DNA of 64,000 nt from Trichomonas vaginalis G3 (Eukaryota > Parabasalia > Trichomonadida > Trichomonadidae). Positions 63,648-64,000 of the stretch are shown here, piece after piece (the first letter of the stretch is position 1; every line of letters begins with the position of its first letter). A program made the translations under genes and the position numbers. The notes beneath the pieces were generated by a model. The model searched no databases. It was given only the letters and a program-made list of their open reading frames with translations, and was not told the origin of the DNA. The DNA lies in contig NC_067204.1 in NCBI RefSeq assembly GCF_026262505.1, positions 21,235,300-21,299,299 on the forward strand, written 5' to 3'.

Positions 63648-64000
63648 TTAAAGCCCATAAAATGAATTAAGAATACATAAATTTTTATCATCTGCGACGT
63701 GACGAATACATTTTAATTTACTCAAGAATGCGTACCCTGATACATTAAATCTAATTCCTGTCTTATTTAATTTCACAACTTTGAAAAGGAATGTATGAAT
63801 AGCTATAAAATGATGAGAAGATGTTTTATGGGTTGCTTCCATTTTTTCTGAAATAAATGAATAAATATAATGTTTATAAGTTTTCATATCTTTTATGTTC
63901 TTAATAATGAATGGTATAGACCTTTCAACTTCATCTTCCTTCGGTGCTGTTCTTTCATATGAAACATTATTGGTATCTTCAATAATGAAACCACAATCAC
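63648..64000 (-). CDS. Polinton protein upstream of polymerase, partial at window edge
   Basis: The minus-strand frame is open from the window edge (GFIIEDTNNVSYERTAPKED, ERSIPFIIKNIKDMKTYKHY) to a stop at 63648, about 117 codons visible. It contains FISEKMEATHKTSSHHFIAI and ends NLCILNSFYGL. It is transcribed in the same direction as, and directly upstream of, the polymerase, so the two may belong to one replication cluster. Function not recognised. Confidence 0.5.
   Translation of the reverse strand, partial: DCGFIIEDTNNVSYERTAPKEDEVERSIPFIIKNIKDMKTYKHYIYSFISEKMEATHKTSSHHFIAIHTFLFKVVKLNKTGIRFNVSGYAFLSKLKCIRHVADDKNLCILNSFYGL

Larger units (their letters stand above)
44420..64000. mobile_element. 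Polinton/Maverick element (left part and most of body; right end outside window)
   Basis: A recognisable Polinton gene set fills this interval: two small basic amphipathic proteins, a capsid-like gene, an A32/FtsK-type packaging ATPase, a fibre with tail-collar end, a primase-SF3 helicase, an RVE integrase and a protein-primed family B polymerase. The left edge is uncertain (about 44.4-44.7 kb). The first bases hold imperfect inverted CGTAAGAATTCATAC / GTATGATTCTTACG words, but no terminal repeat can be proved without the right end. A cysteine protease was not seen. The element is broken: about a dozen interruptions spread over the capsid, ATPase, fibre, integrase and polymerase genes, while the helicase and several small genes look whole. 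The decay looks fairly young, because protein motifs and repeat arrays are still sharp. Confidence 0.9.

Noticed and set aside
1-64000. tRNA, rRNA and spliceosomal introns
   Set aside because: I looked for tRNA B-box-like words, 5S-type sequence and the long trichomonad 3' splice motif (ACTAACACACAG) and found no convincing instance.

Overview
The window looks like nuclear DNA of a trichomonad, most probably Trichomonas vaginalis. The evidence is the AT-rich DNA, the DUF3447/ankyrin-repeat gene family with its characteristic YNNRYTKSY, NEYNIEI and SHGANINEKD blocks, intronless host genes with very short leaders (a TCATTA initiator lies five bases before the cyclin ATG), parallel beta-helix surface-protein fragments, and a large Polinton/Maverick element.

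Layout. (1) 1-20.2 kb is a host gene block: a broken ankyrin gene, a HIRA C-terminal-like protein, a UPF1 helicase, an intact ankyrin gene, a coiled-coil protein, a condensin II CAP-D3 subunit, a WDR75/UTP17-like ribosome-biogenesis WD protein, a mitotic-type cyclin and an unrecognised coiled-coil protein. A 1.25-kb element with 20-bp terminal inverted repeats and a 120-bp tandem array sits between UPF1 and the intact ankyrin gene. (2) 20.4-26.7 kb is decaying accessory DNA: an ankyrin gene whose 3' end runs into a hairpin-bounded segment, a newly traced minus-strand pseudogene, two ankyrin scraps and two broken beta-helix surface-protein genes. (3) 26.8-43.3 kb is one giant nested palindrome of about 16.5 kb. 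It has near-identical inverted arms of roughly 7.8 kb, each carrying the same two genes for related single-pass membrane proteins. Each outer end is itself a palindrome, and the centre is a GC-richer array of 122-bp hairpin-forming repeats. A possible 6-bp target-site duplication (CCAAAT) brackets the whole. No transposase was recognised in it. (4) About 44.4 kb to the window end is a Polinton/Maverick. It contains capsid-type genes, a packaging ATPase, a fibre with a phage-like tail-collar end, a primase/SF3 helicase, an RVE integrase and a protein-primed family B DNA polymerase. It is broken in many genes (of the order of a dozen interruptions), while the helicase and several small genes look whole.

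How the parts work together. The host genes serve separate housekeeping roles (mRNA surveillance, chromosome condensation, rRNA processing, cell cycle). In the Polinton, morphogenesis genes lie on the left, mostly on the plus strand, and integration and replication genes lie on the right on the minus strand. The plus-strand helicase is set between two 121-bp-type repeat arrays in opposite orientation. Polinton genes repeatedly start just after a T-rich tract ending in TAAATG, unlike host genes here. This suggests the element carries its own promoter grammar.

Most interesting for follow-up are the 16.5-kb nested palindrome and its membrane-protein pair, the Polinton-specific start motif, and the inverted iteron-like arrays around the helicase gene. 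All assignments come from reading motifs by eye; no database search was possible.
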